DNA of 64,000 bases, taken from the NCBI GenBank assembly GCA_001695595.3, contig MBPM02000023.1:186001-250000 (forward strand). Direction: 5' to 3'. Source of the stretch: Plasmopara viticola (taxonomy: Eukaryota; Oomycota; Peronosporomycetes; Peronosporales; Peronosporaceae). The position numbers and the translations under genes were made by a program. Shown here one piece after another: positions 44,732 through 57,212 of the stretch. Within the stretch, counting starts at the first letter, position 1; each line of letters opens with the position of its first letter. The notes under the pieces are model-generated. The model was not told where the DNA came from, searched no databases, and worked only from the letters and a program-made list of their open reading frames with translations.

Positions 44732-45054
44732 ATGAAGCTTATTAAGCCTATCACATTCGATCATGATAAAAAAAATGAACTTGTCAAGCGTATCGGTGTT
44801 CATCTCGATAATACCTTTTCGGCATGCGAGATCACACATCTGATTCCGGGAAAGGTTTATATCTAATGTCGCTACGACAACCCAATATGGACATGGGACA
44901 CTGGACGGGTGTCACAACGGCAAATACTTTAAATCAATGGAGATGCAGCACCTACAAAGCACAGGATCGGGTGATACAATCTGAAGAGTTTAAGGTCTTT
45001 ATGGAGACGAGTGCGAAATTTGGTCTATACTTTGGTTTTGTTGAACTTATTTAA
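44732..45054 (+). pseudogene. Short viral-like ORF remnant
   Basis: A plus frame starts MKLIKPITFDHDKKNELVKR at 44732 and stops after ~44 codons. A second frame continues (MSLRQPNMDMGHWTGVTTAN, 44863-45054). The opening resembles the N-terminus of some phage and virus fibre or tail proteins, but that likeness is weak. Function unassigned. Confidence 0.3.
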
Positions 45055-45370
45055 CAAATTGAATTACTAAAACTTATTATTACAAGTACGCCACTGCTGA
45101 TGCCTTTGCGTTTTTTGATGTCGAATTTATTTGTATGTCGCAGTTGGGACTGAGGTGCCTACAACGTGCTTTTGAGTGGAGGTGACGTTTCTCACCTCCA
45201 CACTCACATCGTTTATAACAAGCAAGCTTTGCTTATAAGATCCAAGGCATTGTTTTGCCTTATACTAAACTTAAACTTTATTAGCTGTAGCGTACTGTTT
45301 CTTATGCTTTTAGCAACTCAAAATGGGCTTTACATATTTACACACTTTGTTTATCAATTCATAATTGCTC

Positions 45371-45768
45371 TTAGGTCTCAAGATGCGCACGGTCTTTTAC
45401 GTCATAGCGTTTGATTGGCACCAATTTAAATTTTTTATCATCGTGTTGCCAAATGTCGGTATAAATTTCACATTCATTGCGTTTATCACTTAGCCATTCA
45501 CGATAGTTTTTTTTTATTTTGCCATATCTCACATGATTCAAAAGACGGTTAACCAACGTATTGAATGTCGCTTTTACATTAGAAATGTCCGACCATTATA
45601 CAAATGTTTTATTGCTATGTATTCGACAACATAATTGTCAGAGTTTTCTATTGATGTAAACTTATCAATCATGTATCGCAAATTAACGATTTCCAACGAT
45701 GTTTCAGCCACCAAGTTGACTAAAGCCATCAAGACATACACGCTAAGTCTTACAGCAAACCATATCAA
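45371..45768 (-). pseudogene. Unrecognised viral-like ORF pair
   Basis: Two adjacent minus frames, MIWFAVRLSVYVLMALVNLV (45574-45768) and MVNRLLNHVRYGKIKKNYRE (45371-45556), may be parts of one broken gene. The first has a hydrophobic N-terminus that could be a membrane segment. No family recognised. Confidence 0.3.
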
Positions 45769-45899
45769 AGATTCCGAGTCTTTTATCTATCTCTACTCGG
45801 CATGAGATCAAGAAAGGCTACAAGAAGCTCCAAGAAGGATCCTTTGGAGAAAAATCAAATCGGGGTGATCTACAGTGTTCAAATTTGATAAAGATAATG

Positions 45900-46605
45900 G
45901 TTCGCTTTGCAAGGGGCTGGATCTGGCATTGTTACAGCGTTAGAGACCATTCAAGCAGTTAATCCTACAAGAGCGGCTATTAAGTTATTGACAGGAATTG
46001 GTTAACACGACTCTGAGCGAGATGCAGAGAAAAAAATTGGTCTTATTCTAGTAGCGACGTCAGAAAAACGGCGAAGGATGCTATAATCTACGCTAAACGT
46101 AAGGATGCTCTAACCGATGCGGTCGATGCGAGGGAGAAGTATCAATAACTCAAACCGATCAGGCCAGAGCATGAGAACCTGATCAAATGTATTTGAAGTG
46201 AGGTGAAGCGACGTTATAGTGCAGGAGTAATTAAAAAGATATCAGCGCAAAATTCGTCTGAAATGGCTGCAGCGAAAGAAGCCTTTGCAAGTAGGATCAT
46301 TTCGACCATGACAATTGGAGAAAAAACTAGTCTTTTCGATCTTCTACTTTTTTGGACAAAGCAGAAGCATGATTAAGACTTAAAAGTCGTGAAACTATTT
46401 TTTGCATCGTTCGATGCGATTGAGATTGCGATTGTTATGCGTGATCCGTTTGTGCAATTCATCCAAGCATATAGATTTGATTTTTATAAAATGAGCTGAC
46501 CGATCTGGGTATTATCACATCGAGAATGTCACCCGAGGTAATACACTCGCTCTTTATAAATCGCAACGAACAATGTGAGAAGATGTACGATCAAGTTGTG
46601 GGATA
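45900..46605 (+). pseudogene. Decayed viral-like gene with a copy at 15.8 kb
   Basis: A plus-strand coding run is broken by stops: GSGIVTALETIQAVNPTRAA near 45920-45980, SSDVRKTAKDAIIYAKRKDA near 46050-46110, and KKISAQNSSEMAAAKEAFAS near 46230-46290. SRMSPEVIHSLFINRNEQCE lies near 46520-46580. The SSDVRK block recurs at 15780-15852. Charged and helical in character; no family recognised. Confidence 0.4.
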
Positions 46606-48386
46606 GTATTTGATAGCTCAGCATGCGAGAACGTTGCAGACGCTGAAGAATTCATGCCAGCACCCACTTCTACTTCTTTATCAAAAGAGGCATATCGGCG
46701 AGCAGGCGCGGGATACGAGTGATCGTAGCAGATCTAGTACCACCTATAGAATAATGACCACTTCCCGGTCGAGCAAAAGTGTAAAAAGTGTGGTTGGAGT
46801 GGCGCTTAGATCTCACTGAGCAATATAATAAAGGATGCTTTGACTTAGTTGAACATAGAAAACGTTCTCACCAGATGGATTGGTTAAATACGCTTCAGTG
46901 TTATCAAGCGCTGTCTGGTATTCTCAGCTTAACCCTTCCAACAGATACAGTAGATGTGGTTCCAGCGCTCGGAACTACAATTTATAAGATTTCTTACAGA
47001 ACTGAGTGTCTCCTATGTTGTGTTCAAAGTCATACATCATAATCGATTGAGCTGCACATGCTACGTCTCTAGAGTCGACAGCATTATCAGAGAAGCTGTA
47101 TTTACAAGCTGCTTCTGTATTTATCTTGAACGAGGTTAGTAGATTCGAGTTCAACAAACAAAGCACACCTTGTAAATACGTATATATGATTATTCCAAAG
47201 TGTCTTTGATTTTTATTTATAATCATTCGGATTGATGACTCGATCGAAGCTATATACTTTTTTAATTGAATCACAAAACAACATCTAGTCTATGCGCTCC
47301 GTGGCTTCATTGTAGTAATAGACGATTGTTCATTCATAAATGCCTTAAATCTTAATGTCCTTTGCAACCATCTGTAAATCAGGTTTTGAATTCACTTTTC
47401 AATCAATATACACACTGTCTCTAAGCAAATTTTAGTTGTGGCAAAGTAGCTGTGGCTTATGCTCATTTTGATATGACGACCCCTGGCGTAGTGTTAAGAG
47501 AAAGTATTCTTTTGAAGTAGCCCATTATTGCTGTAATCATCGAGGAGGACCAAGACGTATCATTTTAGCTGGCGCTATTAGGACGCATTGGTGTATGCCG
47601 ATCTTTAGGCGGCTATCTGGGTCAGCAAATGTAATGAAATCCTCTGGCTAATCCTTTAGATACTCATAAAGCTCACGATAAAAATTATTGGCAATGATAC
47701 TTTAGTGGGCAGACGCGTGAAGAAAATGTAACAAAATTCAAAGGTTGTATATTTTGAACACCTAAATCGAGCACGAGCATACGAAGGAAATCACCTAACG
47801 AAGCAGTCTTTTTTTTGAAATTGTATCCCGAAAGTCAGGAATAGCACTCGTGACTAAAATTGTTTGATCTAGACACGATTTAACAAAATGCGTTTCGGCT
47901 TTATATAGCAGCCAAGTCTCCATTTATCCGTCTATAAAACTTTATTTTGTCTTTCGTCAAACTCGAGTGGTTGTCTAACCTACTAGTATGCGCAGACACT
48001 ATAATTGAGTAAGTATGATTACAGGATGAACTACCTTAGCGAAATAATAGCGGACACTCTTTCGTATAGCAAAGTTTTGACTCTCAAGTCGTCAGACAAT
48101 ATTAGCAAAATCAATACCTGCGGATCTTAACTATCACTGGCAAGCTAGAAACAGCTTCTCATCAAACATTACGTCTCTTGGCTCGTCTTACGATCGGTGA
48201 AGATGTCAAGTAGATCATCGCACTAAATTTTGATAACAGGCGCTTCAAGCTACATCAATACTTGGCAGAGCGGGAACTTATACGATTTAAGACAAACTAT
48301 ATGCATAAGCTGAGATAGCTTCGAACGCGCGACGGCATATAAATTTTCACCATGCAACTCGGAATTTAACAATTACAAATCTTAAT

Positions 48387-49400
48387 ATGGTATCGGTAAA
48401 TAGAATTAGTTTCACGAACTTACGGCAGGGTTCGACGAATTACGGCCTCTTCAGGCTTTTAACAAGCGTCTCGAGCTCGCTGTCATTATCAAGCTTATAT
48501 ACGACCGAAAACATTGATTTTGGCGGGTTTATCAATGGTTTCTTAGCAAAAGGCAGCCTAGCAAACATAACAACGGTAGGATCGCTGACAGAGCTCGTTA
48601 TCTACTCCACATCAGCGAACAAGTTCCTATCAATAAAGAACTCGGGCTTTTACTTTCTAGATGGCAGTTGTACGCGAATGCTTGCGTTTGCAAAAAAAAT
48701 AACCCCCGTCTTTTTTCAAATCGAAGTCCGTAATCAAACTAGTTTTACAAGTAGCAACGCGTCATGTACAGAAAACATCAAATACAACGAACTCATATCT
48801 GGGGTCAATAATTCGACGTCGGCGACCCCGACTACGACAGAGCGTCTTGGTCTTGGTACTGCAAGCTGTTTAGCTTCACTAAACGTCCCCGGAAGCAGCA
48901 ATTCTGTTATTGGAGCAGGCGGAACGACGGTGCATCGTCTTAAAACAGATTAAGGAGCTACTAAATCCGCTCTTGGTCCGATCACATATTCTGTGGCGGC
49001 TATATTTGATGGATACATCGTCTGTACAATTATTGCACTGACAAGGGATCACCAATTGAAAAAAGCGACCAGGTTGCATCACTCGAATGCATCAAGCGTC
49101 CCCACGATAACTGCGATGTAAGTTTTTATGGCTGGATAGATTAGAAGGATACACCTGGTCAAAAAATAGTCTTCATAGCTCAAAACCTGGTCTTAGACAA
49201 CAAAACCGAGTCAATCAGCGTCTTTCACCGCGATGATATTCAGAAAGGCGAAGGCCCATGGCTTAATCCTGCCAAAGCACAACTTAACGTTGATTGGAGC
49301 CTAATTGCTGAATAAAATATGCTAATAATTCGACATCTCTCGGAAAGAATTGAGGAATTGGAAGCAAAAGTATCATCTATGTTAGTCATTCTCATTTTGA
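48387..49400 (+). pseudogene. Decayed viral-like gene; longest open part 188 codons
   Basis: The open segment 48387-48953 encodes a Ser/Thr/Asn-rich, beta-prone protein (MVSVNRISFTNLRQGSTNYG, later VNNSTSATPTTTERLGLGTA). Beyond its stop, readable pieces continue in nearby frames (GSPIEKSDQVASLECIKRPH near 49045-49105, DDIQKGEGPWLNPAKAQLN near 49230-49285). They end in a heptad-like helix (HLSERIEELEAKVSS, 49333-49377). Composition with a C-terminal coiled coil suits a virion or fibre-like protein. That is inference only. Confidence 0.4.
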
Positions 49401-49706
49401 ATTTTGAAGACACAACGAATACGATGCTGTGCTTGATGATGGTCGGGTAGTATCTTTTGGTGGTATTAAGCGGAACGGTGAACCTTATTAACAGTATCAA
49501 GACAGCGCGCCTTTTGAAGCCTTCACTTAATATGTCCATGATAATATTGAGCAAAAACAGCAAAAATTTTATACGAGACATGAACCTATCAATAATTCTA
49601 GACCATACACGGCTTCTTGATTCCTAAAAACGATTCTTCGGTGATAGATAAAGCAGAGTCCTAAGAACGATGGGCTACGAATCATATAAAGAAAAAAAAT
49701 AATAAA

Positions 49707-49937
49707 TTGGCTGATGAACCAGCTCAAGCTGTTGGACCAACACTTCGGCGGTTAGACCAAATTGTGGTACTAGAAAATAGCGTGTTCCTCCTTACGCAAA
49801 ATGATATAGGTGAGTCAGTTATCATTGAAATATCAGTCGACCAAAAAAAACTAGAAATTTACAAGGAATGCAAGGACCGCCATATCACAAAGGGTATTTC
49901 TCTTCAAAGAGCTGACGCCAAATTGCAAATGACGTGA
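49707..49937 (+). CDS. Small viral-like ORF, unknown function
   Basis: 76 codons (MADEPAQAVGPTLRRLDQIV...) with protein-like composition and no membrane segment. It may be a small gene or a fragment of the preceding broken gene. No family recognised. Confidence 0.25.
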   Translation: MADEPAQAVGPTLRRLDQIVVLENSVFLLTQNDIGESVIIEISVDQKKLEIYKECKDRHITKGISLQRADAKLQMT

Positions 49938-50197
49938 CGACTTAAGCTTTTTCTTACTTGCAAATATTAATACTTTTTTCCCTTCCGTCTGCGCCGTTGA
50001 CCCCGTCTTCTTCAGCGACTTATATCCAAACAGCTGCCAGAGTCTTCGATGGGCGGTCATGAAAGATGAGGTTCTTTATGGTGGCTTTGAGCTCGGCGAC
50101 ATTGGAATCAGCGTTATATCCTTTGGATCCGCCTGAGCTGAAAAAATCGGGGTTTGAAGCAGAACATGTTCCTACTGTAGTCGCGTAATATTTTTTA

Positions 50198-50304
50198 CTC
50201 GATGATAATAACCTTCAATTATTAAGCAACCGAATTCGCTTGGTGTGGGTTTGTACAGCATTTGTTAAGCGAATTCAGTTGCTTGACATATGATTATCAC
50301 CGAG
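50198..50304. repeat. Imperfect inverted repeat inside the viral-like region
   Basis: The left arm 50198-50241 and right arm 50267-50304 are inverted copies sharing CTCG.TGATAAT, AAGCAAC and GAATTCGCTT, with a 25-nt loop. It lies between plus-strand and minus-strand ORF remnants, a position where convergent genes would share a terminator. It could equally be a replication-related hairpin. Confidence 0.65.
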
Positions 50305-53300
50305 TTTAAACTTCCCGTTTTGCTCATCATATTCAGCTTTTAAATATTTTAATGGGTCTTCAGCCAGATCATGGATATTGTTCTGAAGACGAGTAGTTGC
50401 AAGGTTTTCCTTGTAAAATCTGTCATAGCATATCATATCCTGCTGATCAAAACGTAGACTAAAGGCAAGAATTCAAATCATTGACTGAAGCTGATCACAA
50501 ATTTCGTGCTTTGGACCACATCTACGACGATTAAGTTGAGCAATTACTGAATATGTTGCATCAAGTTTAGAAACTATGATATACTTGCTACCCGGCTTAC
50601 GATAGATGTATGTCGATGGGGAAGTCAATCCTTGAACTTCATTGAGATCATACGCCCTTCCGCGGCGAATCGAACCTTCAAATGGAGCAGCACCAGCCCC
50701 TTGAAAAGAAGTTTCCTTTAAACTCTCACACTCGTCGTGCACAGCCGATCAACTATGTTATATACAATTTGCCGAACCGTGTGTACGTCACTAATTGACT
50801 GTTCGCGGTGCAAGTTTTAGCATTAAATCTGCTTAAATTTTTGATTTATTAGACAGCTTTGGTCACTTTTATGACAGCGGTTGCCGTTTTTTTTCGATGC
50901 TAAAGTTGCAAATTTGGAGCTCTTACTCTTTACTGCCTGCTGCTCCTCATCGTTGTTCCGCTAAGCCTCACCATTCTCCAGGAGTGGGGCTTTCGGCTCA
51001 TCGTGGATTTCTCATCGTGACATTGAAGACTCTCTTTAAAGCTTCGAGCTCATGTACTTTTGATTTCGTATCATAGAGAATGGCTTTATTAATAGCTAAA
51101 CATTTGATTCGAGAATGTCTTTTTTATGCTGGATCATCGTTCTCACTATATGTCCTTGAAGCCGCAAGCGTTCATCCATGTAATGGTTTTCACAAGATTG
51201 TTGATAGTCTTGCCGAAAAACGCTTTGTTCTCGTGGTTTCTTATGTAAAATGGTTTTGCCGCGGTAAGCTGTCTAAAGTATTAATTTTGATTAGCTATTA
51301 CACCGCTTTTGGTATCTGCTATTAGTTTTACTCCAAAAAAAATTCGAGCTATGTTTGATATTATCCTATTGTAGTGGTCCGGAAAAATATTTTCTGCATC
51401 GCTATCACCATCAGTTTGAGAGCTATTAATATCTTTATTTATATAATGCAACCTAAACCATGGTCAGCCCCACCATCTCGCGGTGTTCAAAGGCTTTTGC
51501 AAGGTTAGTCGTGTATTCGTTAAACTTAGGTTGTCAGGGGTTTTCACTGAATTGATCACTTCTTGTAATGTTGATTTCCAGTCAACCATTTTGGTAGTCG
51601 GAGGATCAACTCTCCCACTATCGAAATAAACCACATTGATGGATAAAATATCAATTCTCACATATCCAGTTTTATATTGCTGAGGCCTTTTACCCAATCT
51701 TTTAAACACAAAAATCAGTCGACTCAAGCAGTGCCTTATTCGTGAAAGTAGACCCACGCATACGATTTTAACTAGCAACATGATCTGATGAGGTTAAGGT
51801 CGGTGTATCAAACTCGAAGCTGTCTTCAAAACGTTGCATTGTGTGGTCTGCATGATCACCTTCACTTCAATCGGCAAATTTCGTTTTAACATCAGTGAAG
51901 CGCAACAAATAGGGTCTTTAAGTCTTATATAACTGCTCCCATCGATCAATTTTCTTTTGCCATCATACCAGAAGTCTCCAATCTTTTCCTCTGTAGCCCC
52001 CCTCTAACCGTTTTGGCCGCAATCAATGATCTCTTCTCACCAAGAAAGTATATTATGTCATTCTTTTCAGTTTTACGCTTAATTGTCTTATTTCAAAGCG
52101 CTACTCAACTAAGAATGGCGTCAAACAAAACCTTAACCCATGATCGGGCCTCCACCCGATCTCTGACATCCAGGTTTTCATGTCTGTTTCAGCATCTAAC
52201 ATTCTTGAGGCACGGTTTTATCAATTTGATTAACACGATCAGTATTGTGTGAGGTTTTTGCCTTCGGCATATTCCAGCATCAATCGTCACAGGTCAAACT
52301 TTCATAGACGAGACCTCAAAGTTCGTTTGGATCAACTGGTGTCGTTTTAATGACTCAGCAGCCTCGAATAAGTTGGTCCGAGTTGACTTGATTGATTTCT
52401 TGAAAACTTAAGTAATTCCAACCGCGATATAGCATGCCCACGAAGGACCTTCGTACATCCCTCGCTTAGTTTTAGCTTGTCAAACGCGGCGCTAGGCTCT
52501 TTCAAAAGCCTTAACCGTTTTTGCTTTCTCCGAGCGAGCGATGTAACATTTAATAGCACTGTGTCAGTATCAAAAATATCATAAAGTTTAATTGATTAGC
52601 CTTTTCTGTTCTTATCGGTAGCTTGGCAAAATTAGGTCATGACAAAAATTTGAATACGCACGACAGATATAAATCTGCTCCCTTAGAAGATAATAGTAGC
52701 CATCCTCAATGCAATGGAATGGAGAATTAAGGAATGTAAGGCGATACTTACGATTCCCTACTATTTTGCAAGATTTGCGGCTGTACCAAGATTTAGGAGC
52801 TCATTCTTTATTTGACTCATCAATTGAAAAATCTAAAGCTTCCGCCGAATCTCAACAAGCTCATGTTTTTCTCTACACAGTTTGAGCACATAACCATCTA
52901 ATTGCCGTACATCAAGCTCAAACTTTTCGCAGAAAGAGTTCGAACAGTACACTTAAGGCAAACGGCTACAGAGATTTTCCTTATTCAAAAGATCAACTAG
53001 CTAATTATATTTTTTGGGTGCGTCGTGATTTAACGTCAGCTCTTTTTTAAACCCTGATACTCATTTTCAAGTGTTAACACCCGGTTTTTGTTAATCAGCT
53101 GTATGCTATCTTGTGGTTCCAGGAACGCCAAACCATCTGACATAACATTTGTACTTTGTGCGTATAAATTTGTGACCCAAGATTTTACCGCCTCTAAAAT
53201 ATTGCACAGTTTAGTAATAGTATTAGTGAAGCAAATCATTTTAAGATCGTTTGGTGTCCTGAAGAGATTGTCACCATTTTTTAACGGATTCGGAGTCGGT

Positions 53301-53399
53301 ATATACCAATTTCGACGAATGTTTTGTCGGCTTTGCTTCATCAAGCAGTTTACTCAATAAATGTCTGCTTTTTAAGTTGATAACACATTTGCTTTCATT

Positions 53400-56301
53400 T
53401 CAATTTTATTCTCACTTTCTCTGCTTCACCTTGATTATGACCGGCCCTGACCCAATGACTTTATATTTGGTCATTCTGATAAAGCTTTGAAACGTGCTAC
53501 GATAGACTTTGATAAAATCGGTGGTATGCTCTTGCGTATCTTTCTTGGGAGACAATTGAATTAGCCTTTGCTCTGAGGTCAAGCTAAATCGTTTGATTTT
53601 GCCCATGGTACGGTGATCACAGAATTCGTTGTTGAAGCGCTTAGTTTTCTTAATTAAAAAAAAATTCAGCCTATGGGTCATAAACTAGCTCCCATTATCG
53701 CTTGTCAGAATATCAACTGAGTTGAGGTAAACAAATGCTTTTAGCGCTGCTTACACAGTCGCTTCCGTCTTGTTTGATACGAAGTTCGCGTACACGAACC
53801 TTGAGTTGATGCCCTTTGTTTGTATATCTTGCAGCGTGATGCGATCCCGTACAACAGTCTCAACCCCATCAGGATCAGAAACATTATTGTTTCGAACATC
53901 TTCCTGATGAATACTTTTCGCTGAAGCATTTACGTCGTAAGGTTTGTCGGGTGAATAACAGGTATAGTCTTACTTGATTAAGCGATTAACGCATCATCTA
54001 AATATTCATCTTATAAAAAAAAGTACGGCGATCATTCTTTGCTAACTTAGTGTTGTAGTCGCATGGGATTCATCCGTAATAATGCCTTATGAAGTGGGCA
54101 CGTAGCTCAGGCTCGATACAGTCTTGCAACAGAAAGCTGATAACGATATGAGCTGAATCAGAGTCCGTCTCCTGCTACTCGATGTCAGAGCGATCGAAGT
54201 ATAAGTCTATGCAGTCGTAGTAGAACCGAAGCGTGCGTAGCTTGGCGAGCTGGTAGATAGCAATCGATTAATGAGTCGCCGAACCTTCATGCCGATTTCA
54301 CAGGAATCATTGAGCTTCTCGTGACCATGGAACGTAAAGTGATCGATCTTTTTTAATCGATATGTCTCTCGACCCATACTTAAAATCGTTTCAATTGCTC
54401 ATGTCTATTTCAAGGCGACCAAGAGCAATGTTGCCTACCAGCTCTATCATATCGGCAATTAAACCCTTGGACTTAGCGACGTCTGCCTCACGTCGAGCAT
54501 TTGATGCAGCCTCCCCGAATGGAACAAACACTTTATGAGAGCGGACTTGATAAGCGGTAATTTTTGTTGATCTATATACCATGAGAAAGGTAAAACTTGA
54601 GCAAAAAAGGTATATAAGAATTTGTTCATCAAAATAGCTACAAGTCAACTTGCGAGCTGGCTTTGTTCGGCTTTGTTAGCGGGCCTAATTGCAGTCAAAA
54701 ATTTGCGTACCAAATACGCTCTTGTTAGTAGAGTCGACCTCACGGCTTCTCATTATTAAGAGCCCACAGGTGTAGAGAGTTAGCGTCGTACCGATAATAT
54801 CCTTACTGACCTTATTACTGCGAATCTTTGTTTCATTAAGCTTGGCGTAACGATTGTAGACAATGAATGGACCTCAACCAATGTAGGTATTAGAGCAGAT
54901 GCCCTTATCCTTATTGTAGATCGAGTAGAATAAGCTGTCGAGTTGAACTTAGGCAGCTTCTTTTACCGAAACGTCTTCAGCGACATGTCTTTCCGAGCGG
55001 CGTTGCACTTCAAGCAGCTAATCAAGATGTTGCCGTTGATGTGGCCATAATTACTGTTGAACTGATCCGCCGAAGCGGTTTTAACAGTCACCTGGCAGTA
55101 ACATTACCACACAAACAAACTTTGCTTTTGCAGCAATGTATGCAAGTGATCAAGTGTCATTCCTAATTTTCGCTCTGCCTTAGCTCTCTGACTATTGTAA
55201 CCGCTCATACGCTGGGTTGGAAATTGGAATGCGTTAGCAAGTGCCTAATCCAGATATTGAATATTTTTGAAGCAGGTCTGATACACAACTTTCTCCGAAT
55301 GTTCAAGCAGAGACACTTCATCCACGAACATATCCAGTAGAAACGCATAAGTAGATTGCGCTGGGCTATGGTAGCCTCAATCAATGAAACTTTATTGAGT
55401 TTGCTGTATCAGACAGGCAGGTCCTTGACAAATTTCATCCTATACAGCCTCCAGAAGAACTTCTTTCGCTCGTGTCATCATCGGTGATGCTTGATCCACA
55501 GAGCTTGCTGTCCAAAACTGATTTAGGTGTGATAGTAATACATTTAGCGCGGATATACTCATACAGAAAAAACAACATTTGCTTAGACCGCAGACACATC
55601 TTCTTTGTCATCGCATTAACAGTTTCCGGAACATGTTGTATAACACTTGTCGTAGCTGGTACTAGCTGGTACATAATTAGTGATATCATAAAATTTATGT
55701 CTGATGTGGTTCTTGATGATGGTCTAGATGGTGTATCTCCCGAGAACGGCAATGAAATCCATCTTTATCAAACTTAAATCGTATCAATATGAATTATAGT
55801 CGAATACCGGTACCTGATCAAGCTGCTGTTTCGGTTTCCCAATATCAGACCTGTGCTTATCAAAACCAAAACTGCAATGTAGTCAAAGAAGCTGGCTTTA
55901 ACTCCCTTCTTCAATCCAGCCACCGCGTTCGACATCGTGGAAGTCCTTCTAAGCTCTATACCTATAATTTCAATACCTGTCAGACCGTGAGCATTGATAT
56001 CTCTTGACATTATACTGACATTATACTGTTCGACACTTACTGATACAATACCAATATATGTCAGTGACATCTTTGGTACGTCATTTGCAAATCAGCTCAC
56101 CTTCTCAATTATGAGGACAGTATTCTCCCCGTGTTGAGTCGCGATAGGCTTAAGAATTGCCTCAAAGTCATAAATGATGAAGTGATCGATGTACTGGAGA
56201 TCGAATGACGTTAGGAGCTGGCTCGTAAATAATTGGCTCAGTGAGATCCTCGATCTCCACAAGCTCGAGCTGATTTTTTTTGCAATTTTCAAGTCTCTCA
56301 C
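53400..56301 (-). pseudogene. Family-B DNA polymerase (viral / protein-primed type), decayed
   Basis: Minus-strand fragments in shifting frames follow polymerase order. The exonuclease motif I block FIIYDFEAILKP is near 56147-56182. A HNH/zinc-like block GNILISCLKCNAARKD lies near 54990-55040. The A-type palm motif YDANSLHLWAL is near 54750-54785, and a B-motif region follows (KSKGLIADMIELVGNIALGR near 54425-54485). The C-motif block is AIYQLAKLR...RFYYDCIDLY...ETDSDSAHI (54148-54260, one stop inside). The C-terminal KRFSLTSEQRLIQL is near 53550-53600. These match a PolB lineage seen in virus-derived and mobile elements. Many stops and frameshifts show it is dead. Confidence 0.75.
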
Positions 56302-57212
56302 CGCTCACAAAAACAAATTCATACTTAGGACACTGATCCTTATACTTAGCATATCGATGCTTTTGATGTTGAAAGCGCGATTCTCGTGTGATATAATACC
56401 CATCCTCGTGTCCTATTTACGAAAGCAATCTACCTGTCCGAAAGCCACATATATAAACGTCGACGCCAAGTTGGAAGCGATCCTCAATCTCATCGAGCTG
56501 TAGTAGGTCAACAGGTTAAAGCTTTTAAATAGACCCAACGTATATTTGATCTTCTAAAGAAGCAGTAGCGCTTAATTGCCTTCTTTCTCTAAGCCTAAAT
56601 TCGACGAAGACCTTTCGTAGCGCTCTGGATTGTATGCCAGGTGATGCAATTAAAGACGCACTTGTTGTTGGTTGAGGGAAGTTCATTTTATGATTCTTTT
56701 CGCGAAAAATCCTAAGGATGACAGCTTTGCCTCTCCCAGAGCGTGGTTGCGATTATAGATGAATATTTTGTATGCAGTGATCGCCTTAAGCTAGTTTTCG
56801 GAGCTGGGGTGGTTTAGTTTGTCATTTCCGAAATTACCTCTATTTCAAAAATTCTTTTGTTGTTGATTGCGGCAGGTGATTACCATATTATAAATGGTAC
56901 TCAAGATCAGCCATGTAGTCAGGCGACAAGTGTTTCTCAAGGGTTTCGACCGAAACATTGTACGGCTTCGCTACCAAAATCTGGTTGGTTGGGCGCGAAC
57001 GTTGCTTACAAAAATTATTTTGCTCGTTCTATCGCGCATTTTAACAAGGTAGCTACTTCCCCATTAATTTCTTTACTCGTTTAAGCTCGTATGCAGACAT
57101 GTGTTGCCTGTATACGATTTGCTGTATAATTTTCCGTAGAGATGACTTTATAATTATCTGACCTTTTACCAGAATCGACTTCATGTCATATAAATTTCTT
57201 GCCGCATTGGCA

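Larger units (their letters stand above)
43266..57100. mobile_element. Decayed integrated DNA virus or Polinton-like element
   Basis: A ~14-kb AT-rich block, extending to ~41.4 kb if the LINE-derived insertion is disregarded. It contains a family-B DNA polymerase pseudogene, several protein-like broken frames on both strands with no cellular resemblance, and few intact genes. Polintons and related viruses carry PolB, integrase, packaging ATPase, protease and capsid genes. Only PolB is recognisable here; I could not confirm integrase, ATPase, protease or capsid. Terminal inverted repeats were not found by eye. An endogenous large-virus fragment is the main alternative. Outer limits are approximate. 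Confidence 0.55.
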
